A stretch of DNA of 21,405 nt, from assembly GCA_934438135.1 (NCBI GenBank), contig CAKSBP010000050.1:1-21405 (forward strand), in the 5' to 3' direction. This document shows positions 7,310-15,771 of this stretch, in pieces. The stretch's first letter is position 1, and each line of letters starts with the position of its first letter. The notes under the pieces are model-generated. The model saw only the letters and a program-made list of their open reading frames with translations. It was not told where the DNA came from and did no database searches. This stretch comes from an uncultured Clostridium sp. Its GTDB lineage: Bacteria > Bacillota > Clostridia > Lachnospirales > Lachnospiraceae. A program made the translations under genes and the position numbers.

Positions 7310-7573
7310 ATGCAGGCAGATAAGAAGAAGGTTACCAGGCTTTTAAAGACTGCCAGAGGGCAGATAGATGGAATTTTAAAAATGGTGGAAGATGACCGCT
7401 ATTGTATTGATATTTCTCAACAGCTGATGGCTGCAGAAGCAATTCTAAATACTGTGAATAAAGAAATTCTGACAGCACATCTGAAACATTGTGTGAATAA
7501 TGCCGAGACTCAGGAAGACCGGGATGAGAAAGTAGATGAATTAATTAAAATGTTAGGGAAAATACTAAAGTAA
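7310..7573 (+). CDS. csoR: CsoR family copper-sensing transcriptional repressor
   Basis: An all-helical tetrameric repressor that releases DNA when it binds Cu(I). Counting from the chosen start, the protein has 87 residues beginning MQADKKKVTRLLKTARGQ. The copper triad is present with the spacing of the founding CsoR: a Cys in DDRYC, a His 25 residues later in TAH, and a Cys 4 residues after that in KHC. This C-H-C pattern points to copper rather than to nickel or persulfide sensors. ATG 7310 is preferred because AGGAG lies 6 bases upstream and the family consensus starts here; an in-frame ATG at 7274 would add 12 residues but has no ribosome site. The gene sits directly behind its operator and 18 bases before copA. 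Confidence 0.92.
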   Translation: MQADKKKVTRLLKTARGQIDGILKMVEDDRYCIDISQQLMAAEAILNTVNKEILTAHLKHCVNNAETQEDRDEKVDELIKMLGKILK

Positions 7574-7591
7574 AGAGAAAGGAGAAATCAG

Positions 7592-10123
7592 GTGAAGGAA
7601 AAATTTAATGTTACGGGAATGACTTGTTCAGCCTGCTCTTCTCATGTAGAAAAGAGTGTACGAAAACTAGATGGAGTGGAAGCAGTTACCGTGAATCTGT
7701 TGACAGGAAGCATGCAGGTAGATTTTGAAGAAGAGAAGGTGTCTTCCAAGGAGATTATTGAGGCAGTAGAACATGGAGGGTATGGTGCTTCTCTGGAACA
7801 GGAAAAGAAAGATATGCATACGGTTTCGGAAGATTCAAAGCCAATGGCGAATTTTGATGCGGCAGCAGATCGGTTAAAATCTCAATTCATTTGGTCACTT
7901 ATCTTTTTGATTCCATTAATGTACATTTCTATGGGACATATGTGGGGACTGCCGCTGCCATCTTTTTTAAGTGGTCATGAAAATGCGGTATCTTTTGCGT
8001 TTACCCAGTTTTTATTTTGTATTCCAATTGTGTATTTGAACCGAAATTATTATATGAAAGGATTCAAGACGTTATTTCACCTAAGTCCTAATATGGACAG
8101 TCTGATTGCAGTTGGTTCATCTGCTGCTCTTATTTACGGTATTTTTGCAATTTACCGTATGAGCTATGGGGTTGGTATACAGAATATGGACTTGGTAATG
8201 CAGTATCATGAGGATCTGTACTTTGAATCTGGAGCGATGATTTTAACATTGATTACTCTGGGAAAATTTTTAGAGGCACGTTCTAAAGGTAAAACAGGAG
8301 AAGCACTGAATAAGCTTTTAAACATGGCACCGAAGACTGCGGTACTGGAAAAAGGTGAAAAACATATACAGGTTCCTGTGGAAGAAGTACGGACAGGGGA
8401 TATTGTGATTATCCGTCCAGGAAGTAGTATTCCAGTAGATGGTGTTGTGGTAGAAGGAAGAACAAGTGTGGATGAAGCAGCTATCACAGGAGAAAGCATT
8501 CCGGTTTCCAAAGAACATGGGGATGAGGTTATTGGTGCAACAGTAAATAAGAGTGGATTTGTGAAAATCAAAGCAACGAAAGTTGGGGATGATACGACAT
8601 TTTCTCAGATTATCCGTCTGGTGGAAGAAGCCGGAGCATCCAAAGCACCCATTGCAAAACTGGCGGATCAAATCGCAGGTGTATTTGTACCAGTTGTAAT
8701 GGCAATCGCACTGGTAACAGGTATTGTTTGGATTCTGGCAGGAGCAGATTTTGAATTTGCACTTTCTTCGGCAATCTGTGTTCTTGTCATTTCATGCCCG
8801 TGTGCTCTTGGATTGGCAACTCCGGTAGCCATTATGGTTGGAACCGGAAAAGGTGCAGAAAATGGAATTTTAATTAAATCCGGAGAAGCACTGGAAGTAG
8901 CTCATAGTATTAATAGTGTGATTTTAGATAAAACAGGAACCATTACAAGTGGACAGCCAGTGGTAACCGATGTGATTGCAGTAAACATGGAGAAGGATGC
9001 CCTGATTGAAGCAGCTGGATCTCTGGAAGGGAAAAGTGAACATCCTCTTGCAGATGCAATTTTAAATTATGCAAAAGAGCAAGGTGTAAGAAGCAAAGAA
9101 GTATCTGATTTTACTGCTATTCCGGGAAAAGGAATCTGTGGAGTTATCGATAATAAAAAGCTGATTGCCGGTAACCAGAGGCTGTTTGCAGAAGAAAAAA
9201 TTTCTCTGGAAGGGTATGAAAGTAAAATAGAGGAATTGGCTTCTGCCGGAAAGACGCCGCTGCTCTTTGCGCAAGATGGAAAACTGGCAGGTATTATTGC
9301 GGCAGCAGATGTGGTCAAGCCTACAAGCAAAGAAGCAATTTCAAAATTAAAATCACTTGGCATTGAGGTTATTATGTTGACTGGGGACAACCAGAGGACT
9401 GCAGAAGGAATCGGCAGAGAATTAGAACTGGATCGTATCATTGCAGACGTTCTGCCACAGGACAAGGAACGTGTGGTTTCAGAAATTCAAAAATCCGGTA
9501 AAAAGACAGCAATGGTTGGAGACGGCATTAATGATGCACCTGCACTTGTTCGGGCAGATGTGGGAATTGCAATTGGTGCCGGAACGGATGTAGCGGTGGA
9601 AAGTGCAGATATTGTTCTAATGCGAAGTGATTTACTGGATGTGGTAACAGCGATCCGCTTAAGTAAAGCCGTTATCCGAAATATTAAACAGAACCTGTTT
9701 TGGGCATTTTTCTATAACTGCCTTGGAATACCGCTGGCAGCAGGAGTATTTTACTCCATGTTACAGTGGAGATTAAGTCCAATGTTTGGTGCAGCAGCCA
9801 TGAGTTTCAGCAGTATTTTTGTTGTAACCAATGCGTTACGGCTGAAGCTGTTTACGGCAGAAGGAAAGAAAGAAGAAACAGTGGAAGTAATAGAACAACA
9901 AGAAGAACAGGAGGAAATAAAAATGGTTTTAAAAATTGAAGGAATGATGTGTGGTCATTGTGTAAAACATGTACAGGATGCATTAAATGCAATTGAAGGA
10001 GTAGAGGCAGCAGTTGATTTGGATAAAAAGGAGGCTGTTGTAACTGTTACGGGTGAGGTATCTACAGATGTACTGAAAAAAGCAGTTGCAGATGCGGGAT
10101 ATGAAGTAACAGATATTCAATAA
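7592..10123 (+). CDS. copA: Copper-exporting P1B-type ATPase CopA with N- and C-terminal HMA domains
   Basis: An 843-aa membrane pump that exports Cu(I) using ATP. In order: an HMA metal-binding domain with MTCSAC (10-15), membrane helices from about residue 98, the actuator TGE (299-301), the membrane copper site CPC (402-404), the phosphorylation site DKTGT with Asp446, the HP motif (484-485), GDGINDAP (643-650), and the last helices with YN (708-709) and MSFSS (737-741). After a Glu/Gln-rich linker (about 760-777) comes a second HMA domain with MMCGHC (785-790), nearly a complete CopZ chaperone. The start is GTG at 7592, with AAAGGAG 7 bases upstream. It lies 18 bases after csoR in one operon ended at 10149-10186. 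The C-terminal HMA fusion is the odd feature: ordinary CopA proteins carry HMA domains only at the N-terminus. Confidence 0.95.
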   Translation: MKEKFNVTGMTCSACSSHVEKSVRKLDGVEAVTVNLLTGSMQVDFEEEKVSSKEIIEAVEHGGYGASLEQEKKDMHTVSEDSKPMANFDAAADRLKSQFIWSLIFLIPLMYISMGHMWGLPLPSFLSGHENAVSFAFTQFLFCIPIVYLNRNYYMKGFKTLFHLSPNMDSLIAVGSSAALIYGIFAIYRMSYGVGIQNMDLVMQYHEDLYFESGAMILTLITLGKFLEARSKGKTGEALNKLLNMAPKTAVLEKGEKHIQVPVEEVRTGDIVIIRPGSSIPVDGVVVEGRTSVDEAAITGESIPVSKEHGDEVIGATVNKSGFVKIKATKVGDDTTFSQIIRLVEEAGASKAPIAKLADQIAGVFVPVVMAIALVTGIVWILAGADFEFALSSAICVLVISCPCALGLATPVAIMVGTGKGAENGILIKSGEALEVAHSINSVILDKTGTITSGQPVVTDVIAVNMEKDALIEAAGSLEGKSEHPLADAILNYAKEQGVRSKEVSDFTAIPGKGICGVIDNKKLIAGNQRLFAEEKISLEGYESKIEELASAGKTPLLFAQDGKLAGIIAAADVVKPTSKEAISKLKSLGIEVIMLTGDNQRTAEGIGRELELDRIIADVLPQDKERVVSEIQKSGKKTAMVGDGINDAPALVRADVGIAIGAGTDVAVESADIVLMRSDLLDVVTAIRLSKAVIRNIKQNLFWAFFYNCLGIPLAAGVFYSMLQWRLSPMFGAAAMSFSSIFVVTNALRLKLFTAEGKKEETVEVIEQQEEQEEIKMVLKIEGMMCGHCVKHVQDALNAIEGVEAAVDLDKKEAVVTVTGEVSTDVLKKAVADAGYEVTDIQ
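9909..9925 (+). promoter_or_regulatory. Internal ribosome binding site and ATG inside copA
   Basis: A perfect AGGAGG (9909-9914) lies 8 bases before an in-frame ATG (9923-9925, codon 778). It encodes part of the Glu-rich linker of CopA, and its spacing equals that of a normal start. This is the strongest ribosome site seen inside the gene. Confidence 0.7.
9923..10123 (+). CDS. copZ: Possible free CopZ-like copper chaperone made from an internal start within copA
   Basis: If translation starts at the internal ATG, a 66-aa protein results (MVLKIEGMMCGHCVKHVQDA...). This is exactly a whole HMA domain: CGHC copper site at residues 10-13, ferredoxin-like length, and the usual AGYEV ending. Free CopZ chaperones of Firmicutes have this size and carry Cu(I) to CopA. 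The frame is the same as copA, so both the fused and the free form could be produced. Escherichia coli also makes a free CopA metal-binding domain from copA, but by ribosomal frameshifting at the other end of the gene. An alternative reading is that copA and copZ fused recently by loss of a stop codon and the ribosome site is a relic. Production of the free form is inference. Confidence 0.5.
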   Translation: MVLKIEGMMCGHCVKHVQDALNAIEGVEAAVDLDKKEAVVTVTGEVSTDVLKKAVADAGYEVTDIQ

Positions 10124-10148
10124 ATATTATAGGTATTATATATAAAAG

Positions 10149-10186
10149 GGCATGATGCGGAGAATGTTTTGTATCATGTCTTTTTT
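10149..10186 (+). terminator. Terminator of the copper operon
   Basis: GGCATGAT (10149-10156) pairs with ATCATGTC (10173-10180) with one G-U pair, followed by TTTTTT (10181-10186). Confidence 0.8.
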
Positions 10187-10262
10187 GCTGTCAGAAAGAG
10201 ATAATTACAATTATTAAAAAAACGTATTCATGTGTAATTTTTTTATACGCAAGGTTCATGGT

Positions 10263-10291
10263 TTGACATATGAAAGAGAGGCTGTTATCAT
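10263..10291 (+). promoter_or_regulatory. Strong promoter of the LRR-VWA-MoxR operon
   Basis: A perfect TTGACA (10263-10268) and TATCAT (10286-10291) are 17 bases apart. The start near 10298 coincides with the first base of a small hairpin AGCAG-loop-CTGCT (10298-10314), so the leader before the first gene is only about 23-35 bases and begins with a stem. Confidence 0.75.
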
Positions 10292-10320
10292 TTGGTTAGC
10301 AGGTTTTTTCTGCTTTAGAA

Positions 10321-11223
10321 ATGGGGAAATGTATGAAAGAATTATTTGAATGTGAGAGAACAGCAGACGGTATTGAAGTGAAGGCATATCACGGAGATAG
10401 AGAGGAAGTCATGGTTCCAGAAATGTTGGAAGGAATTCCGGTGGTGAAGATTGGAGCTTATTGTTTTCATAATATGCGTCAGCTGAGGAAAATAAAAATA
10501 CCAGATGGAGTGACGGAAATTGGCTCACATTGTTTCTATGACTGTCGGAATTTAAAGACGGTTTGTCTAAGTGACCGTGTTGTTTCCATTGAAGATGGAG
10601 CGTTTAAAAATTGTCAGGAAGTAACGGACATTTGGATGAATGTTTTGATTTATAAAACTACATGTCTTCATAGTCTTTTAGAAGAAATGTCACAGAAACT
10701 TAATATCCGTATGGACTACTATGAAAATGGTACATGCGTAAAAAGTGGAAAGGCTGTATTTCCCAAGTATCTGCTGGATTATGAGGATAATGTTCCTGCT
10801 AGGATTATTAATCAGGTAACGTATGGTTCTGGAGTGCATTACAGACAGTGCCTGAATGAGGATGGAATTGATTTTCGAAGTTATGATCAAACATTTCAAG
10901 TAGCAAAAGTAAATGATACGGTGGAAACATTATACGAGATTGCACGGAATCGATTGAAATATCCTTATGATTTAACCAGCGAAGCCAGAAAACATTATGT
11001 TGCCTATCTGAATGAGAATCTGATGGAAATCGTGAAGCTTTTGTTAAAGTCAGAGGAAAGCGAAGAACTTTTGTTTTTGGGAGAAAATGGTTTGTTAACT
11101 GAAGATAACATGGATAGTATCATTGATTTGGCTCATGATATGGAGAAAACAGAAAGTGTCAGTGTGTTGCTGGACTATAAAAACAAGCATTTTCGTAGGA
11201 AACAGAAAAGTTTTGTATTATAA
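10321..11223 (+). CDS. Cytoplasmic BspA-like leucine-rich repeat protein (LRR_5)
   Basis: A 300-aa protein with three 23-residue BspA/LRR_5 units at about 38-60, 61-83 and 84-106 (pattern IP..V..IG...F....L..I.IP). A conserved-looking C-terminal helical region of no named family follows, containing VTYGSGVHYRQC and YDLTSEARKHYVAYL. It has no signal peptide, unlike the usual secreted BspA-type proteins, so it probably binds proteins inside the cell. It is the first gene of the operon with the VWA protein and the MoxR ATPase, suggesting an adaptor or substrate-recognition role. No good ribosome site precedes ATG 10321; Met5 at 10333, behind GGGGAAA, is the other choice. Domain call firm, role inferred from neighbours only. 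Confidence 0.8.
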   Translation: MGKCMKELFECERTADGIEVKAYHGDREEVMVPEMLEGIPVVKIGAYCFHNMRQLRKIKIPDGVTEIGSHCFYDCRNLKTVCLSDRVVSIEDGAFKNCQEVTDIWMNVLIYKTTCLHSLLEEMSQKLNIRMDYYENGTCVKSGKAVFPKYLLDYEDNVPARIINQVTYGSGVHYRQCLNEDGIDFRSYDQTFQVAKVNDTVETLYEIARNRLKYPYDLTSEARKHYVAYLNENLMEIVKLLLKSEESEELLFLGENGLLTEDNMDSIIDLAHDMEKTESVSVLLDYKNKHFRRKQKSFVL

Positions 11224-11255
11224 CAACCAGAGGAGTTACTTAGAATAGGAAAAAT

Positions 11256-12587
11256 ATGAAGAGCAAAGTAAGAAAAAGACTTATTGAAGTTGGAACAAAA
11301 ATTTTACAGAATGCAAGGAATGAGCTGTATCTTTCCATGCATTTTTTGGACATTGCTTTAAGCCAGCTGGAATATGAAATGAGTGTGCAGACATTTTTCG
11401 TAGGAACGGATGGATGGAAGCTTTATTATAGTCCACGTTTTTTAATGGAACGGTTTGAATATAATCCGGTTTTGATTAACCGCGCCTATCTTCATATGAT
11501 ACTTCACTGTATTTTTCAGCACATGTATCAGGAAGAGGATTTAGAGGAAGAACTCTGGAATTTATCCTGTGATATTGCAGTGGAATATATAATGGATGGA
11601 TTTGATTATAAGGCAGTGAAAAAGCTGATGTCTGATTATCGTGTGGAATGCTATGAAATGCTAGGGGAAAAACTGAAAGTTCTCACTGCAGAAGGAATTT
11701 ATAAGCTGTTAAAGGATGGAATTTACAGCGACCAGGAGATTATGAAACTTGGTCTGGAATTTCTGGTGGATGATCATTCTTTCTGGAAAGGAAAAAAGAA
11801 GAATGAGGATGAGGAGAATCAGGAACAGAATCAGCAGCCTCAGCCGGAACAGAAATTTATGATGGAACTGTGGAAAAACATCAGTGAGAAGACAAAAACA
11901 AATTTGGAAACATTCTCTAAAAATATTGGAAGTGAGGCAGGCGGTTTTTTAAAAGCCTTGAAAATAGAACAGAGGCCACGTTATGATTACCGGAGTTTTC
12001 TGCGGAAATTTGCAGTACTCCGAGAAAGTATGCAGGTTGATGAAGAAACATTTGATTATATTTTCTATACGTATGGATTGAGTCTTTATAAAAATATGCC
12101 TTTAATCGAAGCAATGGAATCAAAGGAAGTAAAAAAAGTTGAAGAATTTGTAATCGGAATCGATACATCTGGGTCCTGTTCGGGACAGTTGGTTCAGACC
12201 TTTTTAAGCGAAACTGTTTCTATTTTATTGGAATCAGAGAGTTTTCAGAAAAAAGTAAATATTCATATCATTCAGTGTGATAATCAGATTCAGGAAGATG
12301 CGGTTATTACGTCTCTGGAAGAATTAAATCAGTACAAAGAAAATTTTCATGCAAAAGGGTATGGAGGAACGGATTTCCGTCCGGTGTTTACTTATGTGGA
12401 TAGACTGATACAGGAAGGCCGCCTGAAAGATTTGAAAGGTATGATTTATTTTACCGATGGATTTGGAACATTTCCGGACCGACGTCCGAAGTATGATGTG
12501 GCATTTGTATTTATCCGGGATGATTATACGGATGCCCTGGTGCCGCCATGGGCAATGAAACTTGTATTAGACAGTGAGTTAAAATAG
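11256..12587 (+). CDS. VWA-like / DUF2201 putative metallopeptidase-type protein
   Basis: A 443-aa protein matching the COG3864 design. The N-terminal peptidase-like domain (about 1-170) carries HMILHCIFQH (80-89) followed by SCDIAVEY (104-111). A charged Gln/Glu-rich linker (about 180-200) leads to a VWA-like domain (about 295-440) with MIDAS motifs DTSGS (303-307), GGTDF (370-374) and TDG (400-402). In related proteins the first motif is HExxH; here Met stands in place of the catalytic Glu, so hydrolysis may be lost while metal binding could remain. VWA proteins of this kind work with MoxR-type ATPases, and the next gene encodes one. The start has AGGA about 5 bases upstream. The stop codon lies 15 bases before the preferred start of the next gene. 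Confidence 0.85.
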   Translation: MKSKVRKRLIEVGTKILQNARNELYLSMHFLDIALSQLEYEMSVQTFFVGTDGWKLYYSPRFLMERFEYNPVLINRAYLHMILHCIFQHMYQEEDLEEELWNLSCDIAVEYIMDGFDYKAVKKLMSDYRVECYEMLGEKLKVLTAEGIYKLLKDGIYSDQEIMKLGLEFLVDDHSFWKGKKKNEDEENQEQNQQPQPEQKFMMELWKNISEKTKTNLETFSKNIGSEAGGFLKALKIEQRPRYDYRSFLRKFAVLRESMQVDEETFDYIFYTYGLSLYKNMPLIEAMESKEVKKVEEFVIGIDTSGSCSGQLVQTFLSETVSILLESESFQKKVNIHIIQCDNQIQEDAVITSLEELNQYKENFHAKGYGGTDFRPVFTYVDRLIQEGRLKDLKGMIYFTDGFGTFPDRRPKYDVAFVFIRDDYTDALVPPWAMKLVLDSELK

Positions 12588-12602
12588 ATGGGAGCTATTA
12601 GT

Positions 12603-14120
12603 ATGAATATCAAACGAGCAAAAGAAGAAATTAAGCATGCTCTTCAGGCTTATCTTGCAAAAGATGAGTTTGGAGAATATAAAATTCCAGCAGTCCGTCA
12701 GAGACCAGTTCTTCTGATGGGACCTCCCGGAATCGGAAAAACAGCTATTATGGAACAGATTTCCAGGGAATGTAATATCGGCTTAGTTGCCTATACCATT
12801 ACGCATCATACGAGACAGAGTGCGGTAGGTCTTCCTTTTATTGAGAAAAAGCAGTATGGGGGAAAAGAGTACTCCGTAACGGAATATACTATGAGTGAAA
12901 TTATTGCATCTGTTTATGAAAAAATGGAAAAGACTGGAGTGAAAGAAGGAATTCTGTTTATCGATGAAATTAACTGCGTATCGGAAACTCTTGCACCTAC
13001 TATGCTTCAATTTTTACAGGGAAAAACTTTTGGTAACCAGAGAGTGCCGGAAGGCTGGGTGATTATTGCGGCAGGAAATCCTCCAGAATACAATAAGTCT
13101 GTTCGTGATTTTGATATTGTAACTTTGGATCGTGTGAAGAGAATGGATGTAAAAGAGGATTATAGTGTATGGAAAGAATATGCCTCTAAGCAGGGAATTC
13201 ATCCAGCAATTGTTTCCTATTTGGATATTAAGAAGGAAAATTTCTATGTGATGGAGACAACTATTGACGGAGTCAGATTTGTAACAGCCAGAGGGTGGGA
13301 AGATTTATCGGAAGTGGTTTACCAGTATGAAGAACTGGATATTCCAGTAGATGAACAAGTGATTGCCCAGTATTTACAGCATCCGGCAGTAGCAAAGGAT
13401 TTCTCTGACTACTTGGATTTATTCAATAAATATAAAAATGATTATGATATGGAACAGGTGCTTTTAGGAAAGCTGGATGAAGTGGCAGCAGAAAAATTAC
13501 AGGCTGCTCCATTCGATGAAAAATTAAGTGTTATTAGTCTTCTGTTAAGCAGATTATCTGATTTTTTCCAAAAGGCTTACGTAATGGATCGATATGTGAC
13601 TGGGCTTTATGAATGCATGAAGCAGCTTAAAAAAATGGAAAAGGAAAATATCATTTTTGTAGAGGAACTTCGGAAGCAGGCAGAAGAAAAGCATCATCAG
13701 CTGGAACTTTTAAAGGAAGAATCACAGTCGGATAAAGTAAATATCAAGATTGAAAATCTGATTATTCATGGACTTGAGAAATTTGCAAAAGAAATGCTTC
13801 GGAATGGAGAAACTACGTTTGATGCTATAAGAGAGCTGTTTCAAAAGGAAACCATTCTTAGAGAAAATGCTATAAATGATGCTTCGGATAAGCTGGAATA
13901 TGCCTTTTCCTTTATGGAAGAAGCCTTTGGGGAAAGTCAGGAAATGGTTATTTTTATTACAGAATTAACCCGTGGATATTATAGTATGAAGTTTATCGGT
14001 GAATATGGAAGCGAAAAATACTATCAGTACAATAAGAGCCTGTTATTCCATGACACCACAAAAAATATTTTAGATGAAATACAAAGTGTAAAAGAGATGG
14101 AACTTGAAACAACAGAGTAA
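12603..14120 (+). CDS. MoxR-type AAA+ ATPase
   Basis: A 505-aa ATPase expected to work as a hexameric remodeller with the VWA protein encoded upstream. From the chosen start the motifs are Walker A GPPGIGKT (40-47), Walker B ILFIDE (117-122), a sensor-1 region AAGNPPEYN (156-164) and a probable arginine finger in TLDRVKRMD. The C-terminal half is mostly helical, with a Lys/Glu-rich probable coiled coil near residues 335-370. ATG 12603 is preferred because GGGAG lies 8 bases upstream; the ATG at 12588 touches the previous stop codon, has no ribosome site, and would add 5 residues. Such MoxR-VWA pairs serve protein complex assembly or metal insertion in known cases; the client here is unknown. 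Confidence 0.9.
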   Translation: MNIKRAKEEIKHALQAYLAKDEFGEYKIPAVRQRPVLLMGPPGIGKTAIMEQISRECNIGLVAYTITHHTRQSAVGLPFIEKKQYGGKEYSVTEYTMSEIIASVYEKMEKTGVKEGILFIDEINCVSETLAPTMLQFLQGKTFGNQRVPEGWVIIAAGNPPEYNKSVRDFDIVTLDRVKRMDVKEDYSVWKEYASKQGIHPAIVSYLDIKKENFYVMETTIDGVRFVTARGWEDLSEVVYQYEELDIPVDEQVIAQYLQHPAVAKDFSDYLDLFNKYKNDYDMEQVLLGKLDEVAAEKLQAAPFDEKLSVISLLLSRLSDFFQKAYVMDRYVTGLYECMKQLKKMEKENIIFVEELRKQAEEKHHQLELLKEESQSDKVNIKIENLIIHGLEKFAKEMLRNGETTFDAIRELFQKETILRENAINDASDKLEYAFSFMEEAFGESQEMVIFITELTRGYYSMKFIGEYGSEKYYQYNKSLLFHDTTKNILDEIQSVKEMELETTE

Positions 14121-14128
14121 GAAAAGTA

Positions 14129-14854
14129 ATGAGGTTTGGGGAAGTTATGGAAACATATCAGTTTGAAGATTTGTTTGAGTACGGGATTATCTGGTCCAAT
14201 CGAAAGACATTGACCATTGCAATTGAAGTGGGAGGAAAGGTTGTCGTAAAAGCCCCCTCTTTCTTAACTAAAAAGGAAATAGAATATTATCTGGTGAAAA
14301 AAAGAGGCTGGATTCTTAACCATCTGCCTCAGATGGTAGCATTGGAGGAAAAGAAGAATATCCGGAAATATGAGGCTGGTGAGAAATTCTTGTTTCGTGG
14401 CGTGGAATATCTGCTGGAAATAAGAAGTGATGTATCTTATACTACACCGGTAGTAAAATTATTACCTGGAAAACTGCATATATCCGGAAAGCAGCTGACA
14501 CCGGATGAAATACAGAATGCCTTGAAGGAATGGTATGTAAAGCAGGCAGTACAGATTGTACAGAGAAGAGTTGGATTCTATGCACCTCTTCTTAATGTAG
14601 TTCCTAATAAAATCAATCTTCGGGATACCAAATCCAGATGGGGAAGCTGCAGCAGCAGAGGAAATATTATGATTAACTGGCGTGTTATTATGGCACCACC
14701 AGAAATTCTGGATTATGTTGTGGTACATGAACTCTGTCATCTGAAAGAAATGAATCATTCAAGGAAGTTCTGGAAATTGGTTGAAACGATTATACCAGAT
14801 TGGAAAGGATGCCGAGAGTGGCTTCGGAATAATGGAATATCTCTAAGCATTTAA
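14129..14854 (+). CDS. YgjP/SprT-like zinc metallohydrolase (M48-type, DUF45)
   Basis: A 241-aa protein of the YgjP family (DUF45, WLM/SprT-like). The zinc site is intact: His200 and His204 in HELCH with Glu201, plus His210 in EMNHSRKFW as third ligand. It is preceded by the family signature TKSRWGSCSSRGNIMINWR (168-186). The N-terminal beta-rich part (about 25-120) contains VKAPSFLTKKEIEYYL. No signal peptide is seen, so a cytoplasmic protease or hydrolase is likely. It follows the MoxR gene after 8 bases and precedes the EamA gene by 25, so it belongs to the same transcript. Ribosome signals are weak: ATG 14129 follows AGAAAAG, and Met7 (14147) is a plausible alternative. It supplies an intact zinc site next to a VWA protein whose own site looks degraded. 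Confidence 0.88.
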   Translation: MRFGEVMETYQFEDLFEYGIIWSNRKTLTIAIEVGGKVVVKAPSFLTKKEIEYYLVKKRGWILNHLPQMVALEEKKNIRKYEAGEKFLFRGVEYLLEIRSDVSYTTPVVKLLPGKLHISGKQLTPDEIQNALKEWYVKQAVQIVQRRVGFYAPLLNVVPNKINLRDTKSRWGSCSSRGNIMINWRVIMAPPEILDYVVVHELCHLKEMNHSRKFWKLVETIIPDWKGCREWLRNNGISLSI

Positions 14855-14879
14855 ATATAAGAAGAGAAAGGGTGGTTTT

Positions 14880-15749
14880 TTGAATCAAAAAACAAAAGGA
14901 ATCTTATGTATTCTTGCATCAGCATTTTGTTTTGCTGTTATGAATACATTTGTAAGGCTTTCAGGTGATCTGCCGTCTATCCAGAAAGCATTTTTCCGCA
15001 ATCTGGTTGCGATCTTTTTTGCAGTAGCAGTGCTTCGGAAAAATCAAATAAAGATAGGATGGCCGAAAGGAAGCGGAAAAATTCTTCTGCTGCGTTCTTT
15101 TTTTGGAACGATGGGAATTATCTGTAATTTTTATGCCGTAGATCATTTGGTATTATCGGATGCATCTATGTTAAATAAAATGTCACCATTCTTTGTGATT
15201 TTATTTTCCTTTCTGATATTGAAAGAGAGATTGTCTTTAGTACAGGGACTTAGTGTTGTGACTGCATTTGCCGGCAGTTTGTTTATTATCAAACCGGTAT
15301 TTTCAAATATGGAGCTGGTTCCATCAATGATTGGATTGTGTGGTGGACTTGGAGCAGGAATTGCTTATACCATGGTTCGTATTCTTGGAAAAAAAGGAGT
15401 AAAAGGACCGGTGATTGTATTCTTTTTCTCTACCTTTTCCTGTGTTGTAACACTGCCATATCTGATTGTAGATTATGCATATATGAAACCAATACAGATT
15501 TTTTATCTGATTTGTGCGGGGCTTGCGGCATCTGGAGGTCAGTTTGGAATTACAGCGGCATATTGTTATGCACCTGCAAAAGAAATTAGTGTGTATGATT
15601 ATTCTCAGATTATATTTGCAGCAGTAATTGGTTTCTTTGTGTTTGGGCAGAAACCAGATTTTCTTAGTGTAATTGGATATATTATTATCTGTGGAACTGC
15701 AGTTGCTATGTTTTTATACAATAATCGAAAGACAGAAGTAATTTCTTAA
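14880..15749 (+). CDS. EamA family (DMT superfamily) transporter
   Basis: A 289-aa membrane protein with about ten transmembrane helices arranged as two EamA repeats (about 6-135 and 150-280). The repeats show typical segments such as NTFVRLSGDLPS at the N-terminus and DYSQIIFAAVIGFFVFGQKP near the C-terminus. Members export or import small metabolites; the substrate cannot be read from sequence. The start is TTG at 14880, with AAGGGTGG 5 bases upstream; no ATG fits better. It is the last gene before the strong terminator at 15772-15807 and only 25 bases after the metallohydrolase, so it is probably transcribed with the LRR-VWA-MoxR operon, though it may be a passenger. Confidence 0.9.
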   Translation: MNQKTKGILCILASAFCFAVMNTFVRLSGDLPSIQKAFFRNLVAIFFAVAVLRKNQIKIGWPKGSGKILLLRSFFGTMGIICNFYAVDHLVLSDASMLNKMSPFFVILFSFLILKERLSLVQGLSVVTAFAGSLFIIKPVFSNMELVPSMIGLCGGLGAGIAYTMVRILGKKGVKGPVIVFFFSTFSCVVTLPYLIVDYAYMKPIQIFYLICAGLAASGGQFGITAAYCYAPAKEISVYDYSQIIFAAVIGFFVFGQKPDFLSVIGYIIICGTAVAMFLYNNRKTEVIS

Positions 15750-15771
15750 AATACTTTTGAGAATAAAAAGG

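Noticed and set aside
8206..8571. A 121-codon minus-strand frame inside copA
   Set aside because: It is antisense to the conserved actuator region of CopA, with no ribosome site; a shadow frame.
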